Assembly (NCBI GenBank): GCA_020161455.1
Contig: JAIUNZ010000004.1
Coordinates: 234,986-298,985, forward strand
DNA length: 64,000 bases
Source: Bacteroidota bacterium
GTDB lineage: Bacteria > Bacteroidota > Bacteroidia > Flavobacteriales > Flavobacteriaceae
Direction of reading: 5' to 3'
Shown here: piece after piece, positions 44,134 to 53,037 of the stretch
Layout: each line of letters starts with the position of its first letter
Numbering within the stretch: position 1 is the stretch's first letter
The notes under the pieces: generated by a model
What the model was told of the DNA's origin: nothing
Seen by the model: the letters and a program-made list of their open reading frames with translations, nothing else
Database searches by the model: none
Position numbers and translations under genes: made by a program

Positions 44134-45420
44134 TTACTTTCTGTTATAAGGTGGTAATAATTTTGTTGAAACCTCACCAAAACCAATTCTAACTGAATTG
44201 TTTTTACAAAATCCTTTCATAATAACTGTATCGTTATCTTGAATAAATTTGCGTTCTGTTCCATCGTTTAAAGTGATTGGGTTTTTTCCACCCCAAGTTA
44301 ATTCTAACATTGATCCATAACTATCAGGAGTAGGACCAGAAATTGTACCTGAACCCATCATGTCGCCAGAATTTATTCTACATCCATTAGATGTATGATG
44401 TGCTAATTGTTGTGCCATTGACCAATACATATATTTAAAATTGGATTTTGATAGTAGTGTTGGCTCATTCGATTTTTCAGTATTAATATAAACTTCTAAA
44501 TTAATGTCAAAAGCATTTTTTCCTTTTTGTTGTAAATAAGGTAGTGGTTTCGGCTCTTGATTTGGACCTTTAACTCGAAACGGTTCCAAAGCATCCATGG
44601 TTACTATCCAAGGAGAAATTGAAGAAGCAAAGTTTTTTGCTAAAAATGGTCCAAGAGGCACATATTCCCATTTTTGAATGTCTCTAGCGCTCCAATCGTT
44701 TAATAAAACCATTCCAAAAATATAATCTTCTGCTTCGTTTACAGGAATGTTTTCGCCCATTACATTGGCATCAGTAGTAATAAAAGCAGTTTCTAATTCA
44801 AAATCAACCAATCTCGAAGAACCAAAAACGGGTTCGGTTTCACCAGCAGGAAGTGTTTGTCCCATTGGTCTGTGTACAGGAATTCCCGAAGGTATAATAG
44901 TAGAACTTCTTCCATGATAACCTACAGGAATATGTAACCAGTTTGGTAATAAAGCATTTTCTGGATCACGGAACATTTTTCCAACATTCGTTGCATGTTC
45001 TTTACTCGAATAGAAATCAGTATAATCACCAATTAAAACTGGTAATTGCATTTCTACTTCATCCATATTGAAAATGACAATATCTCTGTGTTTAGGATTA
45101 TCTCTAAGTTTTGGATTGTTTATGTCAAAAATATCGCCAATACGATTTCTAACCATACGCCATGTTTTTTTCCCGTCAGAAATAAAGTCGTTGAGCGTAT
45201 CTTGCATAAACATATCATCGGTCAACTCAATGCCATCAAAATAATGTAATTGTTGAAGCGCACCTAAATCGACTGCATAATTACCTATGCGTGTTCCAAT
45301 GGTAATCACATCATCTTTGGTTAAAAAAACACCAAAAGGAATATTTTGAATTGGAAAATCACTGTTGTCTGGAACGTCTAACCATGATTTACGGCTTGGG
45401 TCATTGGTATTTATGGGCAT
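44134..45420 (-). CDS. fahA: Fumarylacetoacetase
   Basis: This enzyme performs the last step of tyrosine and phenylalanine breakdown, splitting fumarylacetoacetate into fumarate and acetoacetate. The 428-residue product has an N-terminal SH3-like domain (about 1-120, with FPIQNIPFGVFL) and the catalytic beta-roll. The latter contains DYTDFYSSKEHATNVGKMFR (Asp metal ligand and catalytic His), PVGYHGRSSTIIPSG, and VDFELETAFITT with metal-binding Glu residues. LNDWSARDIQKWEY follows with an Asp ligand. The other tyrosine-catabolic genes are not in the window. Divergent from glyA. Confidence 0.96.
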   Translation of the reverse strand: MPINTNDPSRKSWLDVPDNSDFPIQNIPFGVFLTKDDVITIGTRIGNYAVDLGALQQLHYFDGIELTDDMFMQDTLNDFISDGKKTWRMVRNRIGDIFDINNPKLRDNPKHRDIVIFNMDEVEMQLPVLIGDYTDFYSSKEHATNVGKMFRDPENALLPNWLHIPVGYHGRSSTIIPSGIPVHRPMGQTLPAGETEPVFGSSRLVDFELETAFITTDANVMGENIPVNEAEDYIFGMVLLNDWSARDIQKWEYVPLGPFLAKNFASSISPWIVTMDALEPFRVKGPNQEPKPLPYLQQKGKNAFDINLEVYINTEKSNEPTLLSKSNFKYMYWSMAQQLAHHTSNGCRINSGDMMGSGTISGPTPDSYGSMLELTWGGKNPITLNDGTERKFIQDNDTVIMKGFCKNNSVRIGFGEVSTKLLPPYNRK

Positions 45421-45530
45421 TTTTTATTTTTTTAGTTGTTGAAAAATTTAGTAATCAAATATATCATTTCCTATTAAAGAAACAAACGATTTTTTGTAAT
45501 TTTGAACTCAATTAATCGAAATACTGAGAA

Positions 45531-46805
45531 ATGCAACGCGACGAACAAATTTTTGACCTTATTCTTGATGAACAAGAAAGACAAATTCACGGATTAGAAC
45601 TAATTGCTTCAGAGAACTTTGTTAGCGACCAAGTAATGGAAGCAGCAGGTTCTGTGTTAACCAACAAATATGCCGAAGGCTATCCTGGCAAACGTTATTA
45701 TGGTGGTTGTGAAGTAGTTGATGTTATAGAACAAATTGCTATTGATAGAGCCAAAACGCTTTTTGGTGCTGAATATGTTAACGTGCAACCACATTCGGGT
45801 TCACAGGCAAATACTGCTGTATATGCAGCATGTTTAAAACCTGGTGATAAAATATTAGGTTTTGATTTATCGCACGGTGGTCATTTGACACACGGCTCTC
45901 CTGTAAATTTTTCTGGAAAATTATACAATCCTGTTTTTTATGGTGTTGACCAAGAGACGGGTGTTTTAAATTATGACAAAATTCAAGAAATAGCAACCAA
46001 AGAACAACCAAAAATGATTATTGCTGGTGCTTCTGCTTATTCTCGGGATATGGATTTTGCTCGTTTTAGAGTCATAGCCGATAGTGTTGGAGCATTGTTA
46101 TTGGCGGATATTTCACATCCTGCGGGATTGATTGCAAAAGGTTTAATGAATGACCCAATTCCTCATTGTCATATAGTTACAACAACTACACACAAAACGC
46201 TTCGTGGTCCTAGAGGCGGAATGATTATGATGGGTAAAGATTTTCCAAATCCATGGGGATTGACCACACCAAAAGGTGAAATAAGAATGATGTCGCATGT
46301 GTTAGACATGTCTGTTTTTCCTGGAAATCAAGGTGGGCCATTAGAGCATATTATTGCGGCTAAAGCGGTTGCTTTTGGAGAGGCTTTGTCTGATGAATTT
46401 TTTACGTATCAAATGCAAGTACAGAAAAATGCAAAAGCAATGGCAGAAGCTTTTGTAAAAAGAGGTTATAATATTATTTCGGGAGGAACAGACAATCACA
46501 TGATGTTGATTGATTTGCGAAACAAAAATATTTCTGGAAAAGAAGCGGAGAATGCTTTGGTCAAAGCTGAAATTACGGTGAATAAAAATATGGTACCATT
46601 TGATGATAAATCACCATTTGTAACTTCAGGTATTCGTGTGGGTACACCAGCCGTTACAACTCGTGGTTTGATGGAAGCTGATATGGAAACAATCGTTGAT
46701 TTTATCGATAGAGTGATTATGAATCACACCAATGAAGAACTGCTTGAAAGTATAGCGGATGAAGTAAACGAAATGATGAGTGAAAGAGCCATCTTTGTTT
46801 ATTAA
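45531..46805 (+). CDS. glyA: Serine hydroxymethyltransferase
   Basis: This PLP enzyme interconverts serine and glycine and charges tetrahydrofolate with one-carbon units. The 424-residue product has the signatures [36 protein letters not shown] and [27 protein letters not shown] leads to the Schiff-base lysine near residue 222 in [25 protein letters not shown] box at 45497-45504 is a good -7 promoter element, but no -33 box stands out. Ends at a strong terminator. Confidence 0.97.
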   Translation: MQRDEQIFDLILDEQERQIHGLELIASENFVSDQVMEAAGSVLTNKYAEGYPGKRYYGGCEVVDVIEQIAIDRAKTLFGAEYVNVQPHSGSQANTAVYAACLKPGDKILGFDLSHGGHLTHGSPVNFSGKLYNPVFYGVDQETGVLNYDKIQEIATKEQPKMIIAGASAYSRDMDFARFRVIADSVGALLLADISHPAGLIAKGLMNDPIPHCHIVTTTTHKTLRGPRGGMIMMGKDFPNPWGLTTPKGEIRMMSHVLDMSVFPGNQGGPLEHIIAAKAVAFGEALSDEFFTYQMQVQKNAKAMAEAFVKRGYNIISGGTDNHMMLIDLRNKNISGKEAENALVKAEITVNKNMVPFDDKSPFVTSGIRVGTPAVTTRGLMEADMETIVDFIDRVIMNHTNEELLESIADEVNEMMSERAIFVY

Positions 46806-46827
46806 TTAATAGTTAGCTACAATATTC

Positions 46828-46864
46828 AAAACCTCCAAATACTTTTGTTTGGAGGTTTTTTTAT
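46828..46864 (+). terminator. Terminator after glyA
   Basis: AAAACCTCCAAA (46828-46839) pairs with TTTGGAGGTTTT (46848-46859), a 12-pair stem with an eight-base loop, followed by a T-run. Confidence 0.92.
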
Positions 46865-46967
46865 ATGCTTTATTTTTTTGTTAATAAATCACTAATTACT
46901 TTTTACTAAAAACAACGTGTTTTTTACATCTATATTCTACATTTGATAGTATCAAAATGTAGTAGCT

Positions 46968-48008
46968 ATGCGCATAGAAACCGACCTTAAATTGGGATTT
47001 AAAGATGTAATGATTAGACCAAAACGTTCAACACTAAAGAGTAGAGCAGAGGTGTCTTTGGAACGAACGTTTAAATTCATGCACAGCACTTATGAATGGA
47101 AAGGCGTTCCCATTATGGCAGCCAATATGGATACTGTTGGTACTTTTGAAATGGCGTTGGCGTTGGCTCAAAAGGATATTTTTACTGCCATTCACAAACA
47201 TTATTCTGTTGAGGAATGGAATGCTTTTTTAAAAAAAGCACCTGCAGCAATCTTTAACTACATTGCCTTAAGCACAGGAACAGGAAGAAACGATGCCAAG
47301 AAAGTATCGGATATAATCACCGCAAATCCTAAATTGAATTTTATTTGCATTGATGTTGCCAATGGCTATTCAGAAGGGTTTGTAAATTTTGTGAAACTGA
47401 TGCGCAAAAATTATCCCGATAAAGTAATTATTGCTGGAAATGTAGTTACGGGCGAAATGGTGGAAGAGTTACTGCTTTCGGGTGCTGATATTGTTAAAGT
47501 AGGCATTGGTCCAGGTTCTGTTTGTACTACTCGTGTGAAAACAGGTGTTGGTTATCCGCAATTGTCTGCCATTATTGAATGTGCAGATGCAGCTCATGGT
47601 TTGGGCGGGCAAATTGTTAGCGATGGTGGTTGCTCAACGCCAGGTGATGTTGCAAAAGCTTTTGGTGCTGGTGCCGATTTTGTTATGCTTGGCGGAATGT
47701 TAGGCGGACATACCGAAAGCGGTGGCGATTTGGTGGAACGCAATGGGCAGAAATACAAACTCTTTTATGGTATGAGTTCTGAAACAGCAATGCAAAAATA
47801 TGTTGGTGGCGTTGCAGAGTATCGTGCTAGCGAAGGAAAAACTGTAGAAGTTCCTTTTAAAGGCGATGTTGAAAACACCATTCAGGATATTCTTGGAGGC
47901 ATTAGAAGTACATGTACTTATGTTGGAGCACCACGATTAAAAGAACTAACTAAACGCACTACTTTCATTAGAGTAACCGAACAGGAAAATAGAGTATTTA
48001 CCAAATAA
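46968..48008 (+). CDS. guaC: GMP reductase
   Basis: This NADPH-dependent enzyme turns GMP into IMP and ammonia and so balances the adenine and guanine pools. The 346-residue length matches the GMPR family and is far shorter than IMP dehydrogenase, because the CBS pair is missing. The catalytic cysteine is Cys186 in [20 protein letters not shown]. Phosphate is held by [20 protein letters not shown] and [12 protein letters not shown], and [12 protein letters not shown] is typical of GMPR. A TACATTTG -7 box lies at 46938-46945. It abuts the pentapeptide gene end to end. Confidence 0.95.
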   Translation: MRIETDLKLGFKDVMIRPKRSTLKSRAEVSLERTFKFMHSTYEWKGVPIMAANMDTVGTFEMALALAQKDIFTAIHKHYSVEEWNAFLKKAPAAIFNYIALSTGTGRNDAKKVSDIITANPKLNFICIDVANGYSEGFVNFVKLMRKNYPDKVIIAGNVVTGEMVEELLLSGADIVKVGIGPGSVCTTRVKTGVGYPQLSAIIECADAAHGLGGQIVSDGGCSTPGDVAKAFGAGADFVMLGGMLGGHTESGGDLVERNGQKYKLFYGMSSETAMQKYVGGVAEYRASEGKTVEVPFKGDVENTIQDILGGIRSTCTYVGAPRLKELTKRTTFIRVTEQENRVFTK

Positions 48009-48581
48009 CTATTTAATCACTAACTGATATTTCTCCAAAAGTCCTTTTAAACCATCAGTAGAAAAAACGGCTTTTTTTACTTTGTTTTTATCCAAGTCCA
48101 AGGCATAATCATAACTAGTAGAAAGGTCGGCTTTGGTTAGATTAGTTTCACTAAAAACGGCTCTTCTCAAATTGCAATTATCAAACAACGCCTCTGTTAA
48201 ATCAGAAGACATAAAATCTACAGATAGCATGCTGCAATTGATGAATTGCATTTTTTTAAGTTTCAAAGCATAAAACTTGGCATAATCTAACAAACAATCT
48301 TTAAAGTGAAATTCATAAATCACTTGATCGGTCATGGCAAAGTTAACACTGGTAAAGTTACACCCATTAAACCAAACACCACGCAAGGAAACATAGTTAA
48401 TGCGCGCATCTTGAAAATTACAATTAAAAAAAGTACAATCAATAAAAGCAACCGATTGAAAGCTACAGGTTCTAAAATCACAATCGGTAAAAATGCATTC
48501 TTCAAATTCTTTGTATTCTAATTGTCTGTCGTCGTAGGTTATACCATTAAATTTTTCTTCAACAAAGAAATTTGCGCTCAT
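48009..48581 (-). CDS. Pentapeptide-repeat protein
   Basis: The product has about 190 residues (from MSANFFVEEKFNG) and folds as a four-sided beta-helix built from A(D/N)LXX-type repeats. Examples are ECIFTDCDFRTCSFQSVAF, NLRRAVFSETNLTKADLS and ALFDNCNL. Roughly 25 consecutive repeats fill residues 20-165. Some relatives (Qnr, MfpA) mimic DNA and protect gyrase from quinolones, but most have no known role, and this one lacks features I could tie to Qnr. The frame is open up to 48668, but ATG 48581 starts the conserved part and avoids overlap with the divergent NUDIX gene. Confidence 0.87.
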   Translation of the reverse strand: MSANFFVEEKFNGITYDDRQLEYKEFEECIFTDCDFRTCSFQSVAFIDCTFFNCNFQDARINYVSLRGVWFNGCNFTSVNFAMTDQVIYEFHFKDCLLDYAKFYALKLKKMQFINCSMLSVDFMSSDLTEALFDNCNLRRAVFSETNLTKADLSTSYDYALDLDKNKVKKAVFSTDGLKGLLEKYQLVIK

Positions 48582-48623
48582 AATTGTAAATTTGTGCAAA
48601 TATAACCAACCAAAAGTAACCCT

Positions 48624-49148
48624 ATGGATTTCCAAACTTCTTTTTTTACCTATTGCCCCAATTGTCAATCAACAGATTTTAGTTTTAAAAATGTTACCAA
48701 GTTTCAGTGCAACGCTTGTGCCTTCGAATATTATCATAACATTGCGGCAGCCGTGGCAGTTGTTTTTACTTTTGAAGATAAAATATTGTTTACCGTTCGC
48801 AATGAAAACCCCGACATTGGTATGCTCGATTTGCCTGGTGGATTTATTGATCCAAAAGAAACTGCCGAAGAAGCCGCATGCCGAGAGATTAAAGAAGAAT
48901 TAGATTTGGATATTTTGCCAACCAGTTTAAACTACATCACTACTTCGCCCAACGAATATTTGTATAAAGATGTGCCCTATAGAACGATGGATTTGTTCTA
49001 CGAATGTCCTTTAACAAATGATAAACTCTCTATAAAAGCCAAAACAGAAATAAAAGATTTGGTTTGGATAAAACGCAATGAAATTGATTTGACTAAGATT
49101 GGTTTTGTGTCTATTCGTAAAGTGATTGGAGAGTTTTATTTGGGATAG
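48624..49148 (+). CDS. NUDIX hydrolase with N-terminal zinc ribbon
   Basis: The 174-residue product opens with a zinc ribbon (YCPNCQSTDFSFKN ... FQCNACAFEYYH, two CxxC pairs), followed by a NUDIX domain. The NUDIX box reads GGFIDPKETAEEAACREIKEEL (about residues 74-95), matching G-x5-E-x7-REUxEE. The zinc ribbon plus NUDIX plan resembles NADH pyrophosphatase NudC and nucleoside-triphosphate housecleaning enzymes, but the NudC-specific SQPWPFPxS sequence is not visible. The substrate is therefore unknown. It is divergent from the pentapeptide gene: -7-like boxes TAAATTTG (48587-48594, plus) and TATATTTG (48604-48597, minus) sit almost back to back between them. Confidence 0.88.
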   Translation: MDFQTSFFTYCPNCQSTDFSFKNVTKFQCNACAFEYYHNIAAAVAVVFTFEDKILFTVRNENPDIGMLDLPGGFIDPKETAEEAACREIKEELDLDILPTSLNYITTSPNEYLYKDVPYRTMDLFYECPLTNDKLSIKAKTEIKDLVWIKRNEIDLTKIGFVSIRKVIGEFYLG

Positions 49149-49481
49149 ATGAGTTTTTAACTGTTTTATTCTCTAATCATGCAAAACCAATTTGGATTCT
49201 TAATTACCTTAGTGGTAAAAAAAATGCACCAATAAAATGAGTCTTTGTATCAGTTACCCGACATCTCAAATCTAATTTTTATTATAAAGTAATTTAAAAT
49301 CCTATTAAAATAATAAGCTAAACCATAAACTAAAGATAATAAATTTATAACACCCAAATCACTTTATATTAAAAAAAATCCTAGAATAATTACTTCATTA
49401 AAACATAGATGGCCACCAGAATATGGCTTTTTTGAACATGTTCAAAAGAGAGTATTTTAGGAGTTAAAGATTCGGGTAGTC
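49149..49481. other. Intergenic region with an 18-bp perfect palindrome
   Basis: This 333-base stretch lies between convergent genes and encodes nothing I can support on either strand. Its one clear structure is TTTTGAACATGTTCAAAA at 49430-49447, a perfect palindrome. It has no T-run of the usual terminator type, and at RNA level it would need a CATG loop. It could be a weak terminator or a protein-binding site. Confidence 0.5.
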
Positions 49482-49874
49482 CTATAACTTGTGCATGTTT
49501 TGCGCCAAAGTTTCAATAAACTTCGAGATAGGACCTTTAATCATCATCGCCATCATTGGATTGAATTCTCCATTAAAATGAAGTTGTACTGCACTAGAGC
49601 TTTCCGACAAAGTATCGATATTAGCTGTAAGCGTAAAAGGTAGTTTATCACTCGCCGCTGCAAGAACTACTTTGCTAGTAGGTGTGGTTTCTTTCATGCG
49701 CAATTTAATTTCGGGCATTCCTTTTAGTCCAAAATTAAATATATCATCGCCCAATACTTCAAACTTTGAAATATTTTCGGGCATCAACTTCTCAAAATTC
49801 TTTACATCCGACAATGCATCAAACAAATGCTGTGCCGATTTTTCTACAGTAACTTTTGGACTTTCTAAATTCAT
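49482..49874 (-). CDS. SRPBCC-family (START-like) protein
   Basis: The 130-residue product has the helix-grip fold pattern of polyketide cyclase/START-like proteins. A first strand (MNLESPKVTVEKSAQHLFDAL) leads into a helix, several strands follow (KVVLAAASDKLPFTLTANI, SAVQLHFNGEFN), and a long C-terminal helix ends the protein (KGPISKFIETLAQNMHKL). Such proteins bind hydrophobic ligands; the ligand here is unknown. It follows pyrE by 18 bases on the same strand, and I recall the same pair in other Flavobacteria, but no link to pyrimidine synthesis is evident. Confidence 0.82.
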   Translation of the reverse strand: MNLESPKVTVEKSAQHLFDALSDVKNFEKLMPENISKFEVLGDDIFNFGLKGMPEIKLRMKETTPTSKVVLAAASDKLPFTLTANIDTLSESSSAVQLHFNGEFNPMMAMMIKGPISKFIETLAQNMHKL

Positions 49875-49892
49875 TTTTTTCTATTTTCTATC

Positions 49893-50534
49893 TTAACCAT
49901 TCCACGTTGAAGGGCTAACCTGCCATTCTTGTAGTGTAATTTGTTCTTCTTCGGTAATGTATTTTTTTGCCACTGCCAAATCCAAAAGATGACTATAATC
50001 TGCCAAAGTGTTTAAATCAACATTGGCTTTCTTAAAGTTATCTTTGGCAACATCAAAACCATAGGTAAAGATTGCTACCATACCTTTAACATGTGCGCCA
50101 GCTTCTTTTAGTGCTTCTACAGCCATCAAACTGCTGTTTCCAGTACTAATTAAATCTTCGACTACCACTACGTTTTGACCGCTTTGCAAAAAGCCTTCAA
50201 TTTGGTTTTGTCTTCCGTGTTTCTTTGGCTCCGGACGAACATATACAAATGGCAGTCCCATGTATTCAGCAACAAGCATGCCAATGCCGATTGCTCCAGT
50301 AGCTACACCGGCAATAACATCGGGTTTTCCAAATTCTTTTTCAATGTGCTTAGAAAATTCTTCACGAACAAAATTTCTAATAGGTGGAAATGAGAGTATT
50401 AAACGATTATCGCAATAAATTGGCGATTTCCAACCCGAAGCCCATGTAAAAGGATTTTTAGGATTCAATTTAATTGCATTTATTTGTAAAAGCAATTCGG
50501 CTGTTTTTTCGGCTGTGTCTTTATTAAAAATCAT
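49893..50534 (-). CDS. pyrE: Orotate phosphoribosyltransferase
   Basis: This enzyme joins orotate to PRPP to give orotidine monophosphate in pyrimidine synthesis. It is a 213-residue product from MIFNKDTAEKTAEL. The PRPP-binding loop is VVVVEDLISTGNSSLMAVEAL (about residues 115-135, partly quoted), FTWASGWKSPIYCDNR is the family start, and GVATGAIGIGMLVAEYM follows. A longer frame begins at 50561, but its first nine codons overlap the divergent NUDIX gene. ATG 50534 is the usual start. Only seven bases then separate the two opposing start codons. Confidence 0.94.
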   Translation of the reverse strand: MIFNKDTAEKTAELLLQINAIKLNPKNPFTWASGWKSPIYCDNRLILSFPPIRNFVREEFSKHIEKEFGKPDVIAGVATGAIGIGMLVAEYMGLPFVYVRPEPKKHGRQNQIEGFLQSGQNVVVVEDLISTGNSSLMAVEALKEAGAHVKGMVAIFTYGFDVAKDNFKKANVDLNTLADYSHLLDLAVAKKYITEEEQITLQEWQVSPSTWNG

Positions 50535-50541
50535 AGTACAA

Positions 50542-51141
50542 ATGTATAAAGTTTTTGTCAACGATAAACCACTTTTTTTAACAAATGAAGTTCATAAAGA
50601 AACTGATTTTCAGTTGTTCTTGTTAGAAAGTGTTGATATTGAGCAACTCATCGTTAAGATGTATCAAAATAAAATTCAAAAAGCCTATTTATATTTTCCT
50701 GATGAAAAAGCCATTCTAAAGAAACTAAAAGAAAAAATACCCGTTTGCAAAGCAGGTGGAGGATTAGTTTATAACAAAAAAGGCGAAGTGCTCTTCATTA
50801 AACGCAATGGAAAATGGGATTTGCCGAAAGGTGGAAAAGATAAAGGCGAAATGATGGAAGAAACTGCTATGCGTGAAGTGGAAGAAGAAACGGGTGTAAA
50901 CGGATTGGAAATAGTTAAGAAACTTCAAAAAACGTATCATGTTTTTCAACGCAATGGCAAGTATAAACTAAAAGTAACCCATTGGTTTGAGATGAAAACT
51001 GATTTTGATGGAAAAACTAATCCTCAAAAAGAAGAAGGTATTAAAAAAGCAGTTTGGTTAAATCCAAAAGAAATAATTGAAGCCATGACCAACTCCTATG
51101 AAAATATTAAACTGTTATTTGAAGAGGAGAATCAATTATAA
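50542..51141 (+). CDS. NUDIX hydrolase
   Basis: The product has about 199 residues: an N-terminal family-specific domain (about 1-65, MYKVFVNDKPLFLTNE) and a C-terminal NUDIX domain. The NUDIX box is GGKDKGEMMEETAMREVEEETGV (about residues 93-115, partly quoted), matching G-x5-E-x7-REUxEE-x-GU. FIKRNGKWDLPKGG is typical of diadenosine-polyphosphate or (p)ppGpp-type hydrolases, but specificity is open. ATG 50542 was chosen over 50515, which would extend into pyrE; homologous starts of this kind begin with the MYKVF strand. Confidence 0.9.
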   Translation: MYKVFVNDKPLFLTNEVHKETDFQLFLLESVDIEQLIVKMYQNKIQKAYLYFPDEKAILKKLKEKIPVCKAGGGLVYNKKGEVLFIKRNGKWDLPKGGKDKGEMMEETAMREVEEETGVNGLEIVKKLQKTYHVFQRNGKYKLKVTHWFEMKTDFDGKTNPQKEEGIKKAVWLNPKEIIEAMTNSYENIKLLFEEENQL

Positions 51142-51210
51142 TAAAGTTACATTTTTCGTTTAATTTGCAATTCGTAATTTTTAATTCATAATTGGCTTTA
51201 TCTTTGCCAA

Positions 51211-52557
51211 ATGACAAATTACCACCATTCCAACAACCTACTTTTAAATTTAGGCATCGAAAGCTTAAATGAAATGCAACTTGCTGCACAAGAAACAATT
51301 CTTAGAGATAATAATGTTTTGTTACTTTCTCCAACGGGTTCAGGAAAAACGCTAGCATTCTTACTACCAATTTTTGAATTGTTAGAAGGAGAAGGTGCAG
51401 AAGTTCAATGTTTAATTTTAGTGCCATCAAGAGAACTAGGCTTGCAGATAGAACAAGTTTGGAAGAAAATGGGAACAAATTATAAAGTTAATGTATGTTA
51501 CGGCGGACATTCCATCGATACCGAAATTAAGAATCTATCCAATCCACCAGCAGTTTTAATCGGAACACCAGGAAGAATTGCTGACCATATTGATAGAGGA
51601 ACTTTTAAAGTAGATAATCTTCAAATGTTGATTTTGGATGAGTTTGATAAATCGTTGCAGTTGGGTTTTCATGAGCAAATGTCTTTTATCATCAGTAGAT
51701 TACCAAAATTAAACAAACGTATATTAGTATCGGCAACATCTGGTATTGAAATTCCAAGATATACACAAGTAATACATCCTACGGTTTTAGATTTTATTCC
51801 GATTGAAGAAGAGAAAATAAACCTTTCGATGAAGATGTTGGTTTCTAAGGAAAAAGATAAGATAAACAGCTTGTTTAACTTGATTTGTTCGTTGAAATCG
51901 CAATCAGCTTTGATATTCTGCAATCACCGAGATGCCGCAGAACGCATTAGTGACCTTTTGAACGAAAAAGGAATCTACACCACTTATTATCACGGCGGAA
52001 TGGATCAAGATGAAAGAGAACGTGCTCTAATTCAATTCAGAAACGGAAGTGTTTCTTATTTAGTGACCACCGATTTGGCAGCACGTGGTTTGGACATTCC
52101 TGAAATGAAGCATGTAATTCATTATCATTTGCCATCAAAAGAAGACGAATTCACCCATAGAAATGGTAGAACAGCCAGAATGTTAGCTTCTGGAACGGCG
52201 TATATCATTACACACGAAAGCGAAAAGAAACTGGACTATATAGATTATTCGATGCCAGTTTTAAATGTTGAGAATGCTATCACGTTGCCAAAACCACCCG
52301 AATTTAAAACAATTTATATCAGCGGTGGTAAGAAAAACAAACTAAACAAAATAGACATCGTAGGCTTCTTTTCCCAAAAAGGAAAACTCGAAAAAGGCGA
52401 TTTAGGATTGATTGAAGTAAAAGACTTTGTATCTTTTGCAGCCGTAAAAGCCAAAAAAGTAAAAGACTTACTCAATGCTATTCGAGACGAAAAGATGAAA
52501 GGAAAGAAATTCAAAATTGAAGTGGCTCGAAAAGTAATAAAGAAAGAAGAAGAGTAG
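51211..52557 (+). CDS. DbpA-like DEAD-box RNA helicase (DEFD variant)
   Basis: This ATP-dependent RNA helicase is probably involved in ribosome assembly. The 448-residue product has the Q motif (LGIESLNEMQLAAQ), Walker A (PTGSGKT, residues 41-47), motif II written DEFD instead of DEAD (residues 143-146), SATSG, and ARGLDIPEM. The HRNGRTARM box completes the core. The last 75 residues (KLNKIDIVGFFSQKGKLE ... VSFAAVKAKKVKDLLNAI) form a DbpA-type RNA-binding domain, which in E. coli recognises hairpin 92 of 23S rRNA. A TATCTTTG box ends five bases before the ATG, so the message may be nearly leaderless. Confidence 0.92.
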   Translation: MTNYHHSNNLLLNLGIESLNEMQLAAQETILRDNNVLLLSPTGSGKTLAFLLPIFELLEGEGAEVQCLILVPSRELGLQIEQVWKKMGTNYKVNVCYGGHSIDTEIKNLSNPPAVLIGTPGRIADHIDRGTFKVDNLQMLILDEFDKSLQLGFHEQMSFIISRLPKLNKRILVSATSGIEIPRYTQVIHPTVLDFIPIEEEKINLSMKMLVSKEKDKINSLFNLICSLKSQSALIFCNHRDAAERISDLLNEKGIYTTYYHGGMDQDERERALIQFRNGSVSYLVTTDLAARGLDIPEMKHVIHYHLPSKEDEFTHRNGRTARMLASGTAYIITHESEKKLDYIDYSMPVLNVENAITLPKPPEFKTIYISGGKKNKLNKIDIVGFFSQKGKLEKGDLGLIEVKDFVSFAAVKAKKVKDLLNAIRDEKMKGKKFKIEVARKVIKKEEE

Positions 52558-52569
52558 TCTTTTTTAAGT

Positions 52570-53037
52570 TTACTTATGCTTTTTAACTTGAACAGAATCG
52601 GGAACTAAAACCGTATAATCACCGTTATTTCTAATAACATCGCGAACAATGCTCGAACTGATATAGGATGTTTTAGAAGCCGTTAAAAGAAAAACAGTTT
52701 CTATTTTAGACAGCTTTCTGTTAGTATGAGCAATAGCTTTTTCAAATTCAAAATCAGCAGGATTACGCAAACCACGAAGAATAAATTCGGCATCTAGTTT
52801 TCTGCACAAATCAATGGTCAAACCTTCGTAGGTAATGACTTTAACTTTTGGTTCGTTTTTAAACGCTTCTTCAATAAAATACTTGCGTTCTTCAAGAGAG
52901 AACATGTATTTTTTATCAGCATTAATACCTATAGCAACAATCACTTCGTCAAAAAGCGAAATGCCTCTTTTAATAATATCATAATGTCCAAGAGTAATTG
53001 GGTCAAATGATCCAGGGAAAACAGCTTTTTTATTCAT
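52570..53037 (-). CDS. coaD: Pantetheine-phosphate adenylyltransferase
   Basis: This enzyme makes dephospho-CoA from 4'-phosphopantetheine and ATP, the penultimate step of coenzyme A synthesis. The 155-residue length is standard. The nucleotidyltransferase motif is GSFDPITLGHYDII (residues about 9-22, with the TxGH histidine), GLRNPADFEFE holds the substrate loop, and SYISSSIVRDVIRNNGD is the ISSTxVR-like motif. Its ATG overlaps the end of the zinc-ribbon gene by eight bases, so the two are translationally coupled. Confidence 0.96.
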   Translation of the reverse strand: MNKKAVFPGSFDPITLGHYDIIKRGISLFDEVIVAIGINADKKYMFSLEERKYFIEEAFKNEPKVKVITYEGLTIDLCRKLDAEFILRGLRNPADFEFEKAIAHTNRKLSKIETVFLLTASKTSYISSSIVRDVIRNNGDYTVLVPDSVQVKKHK

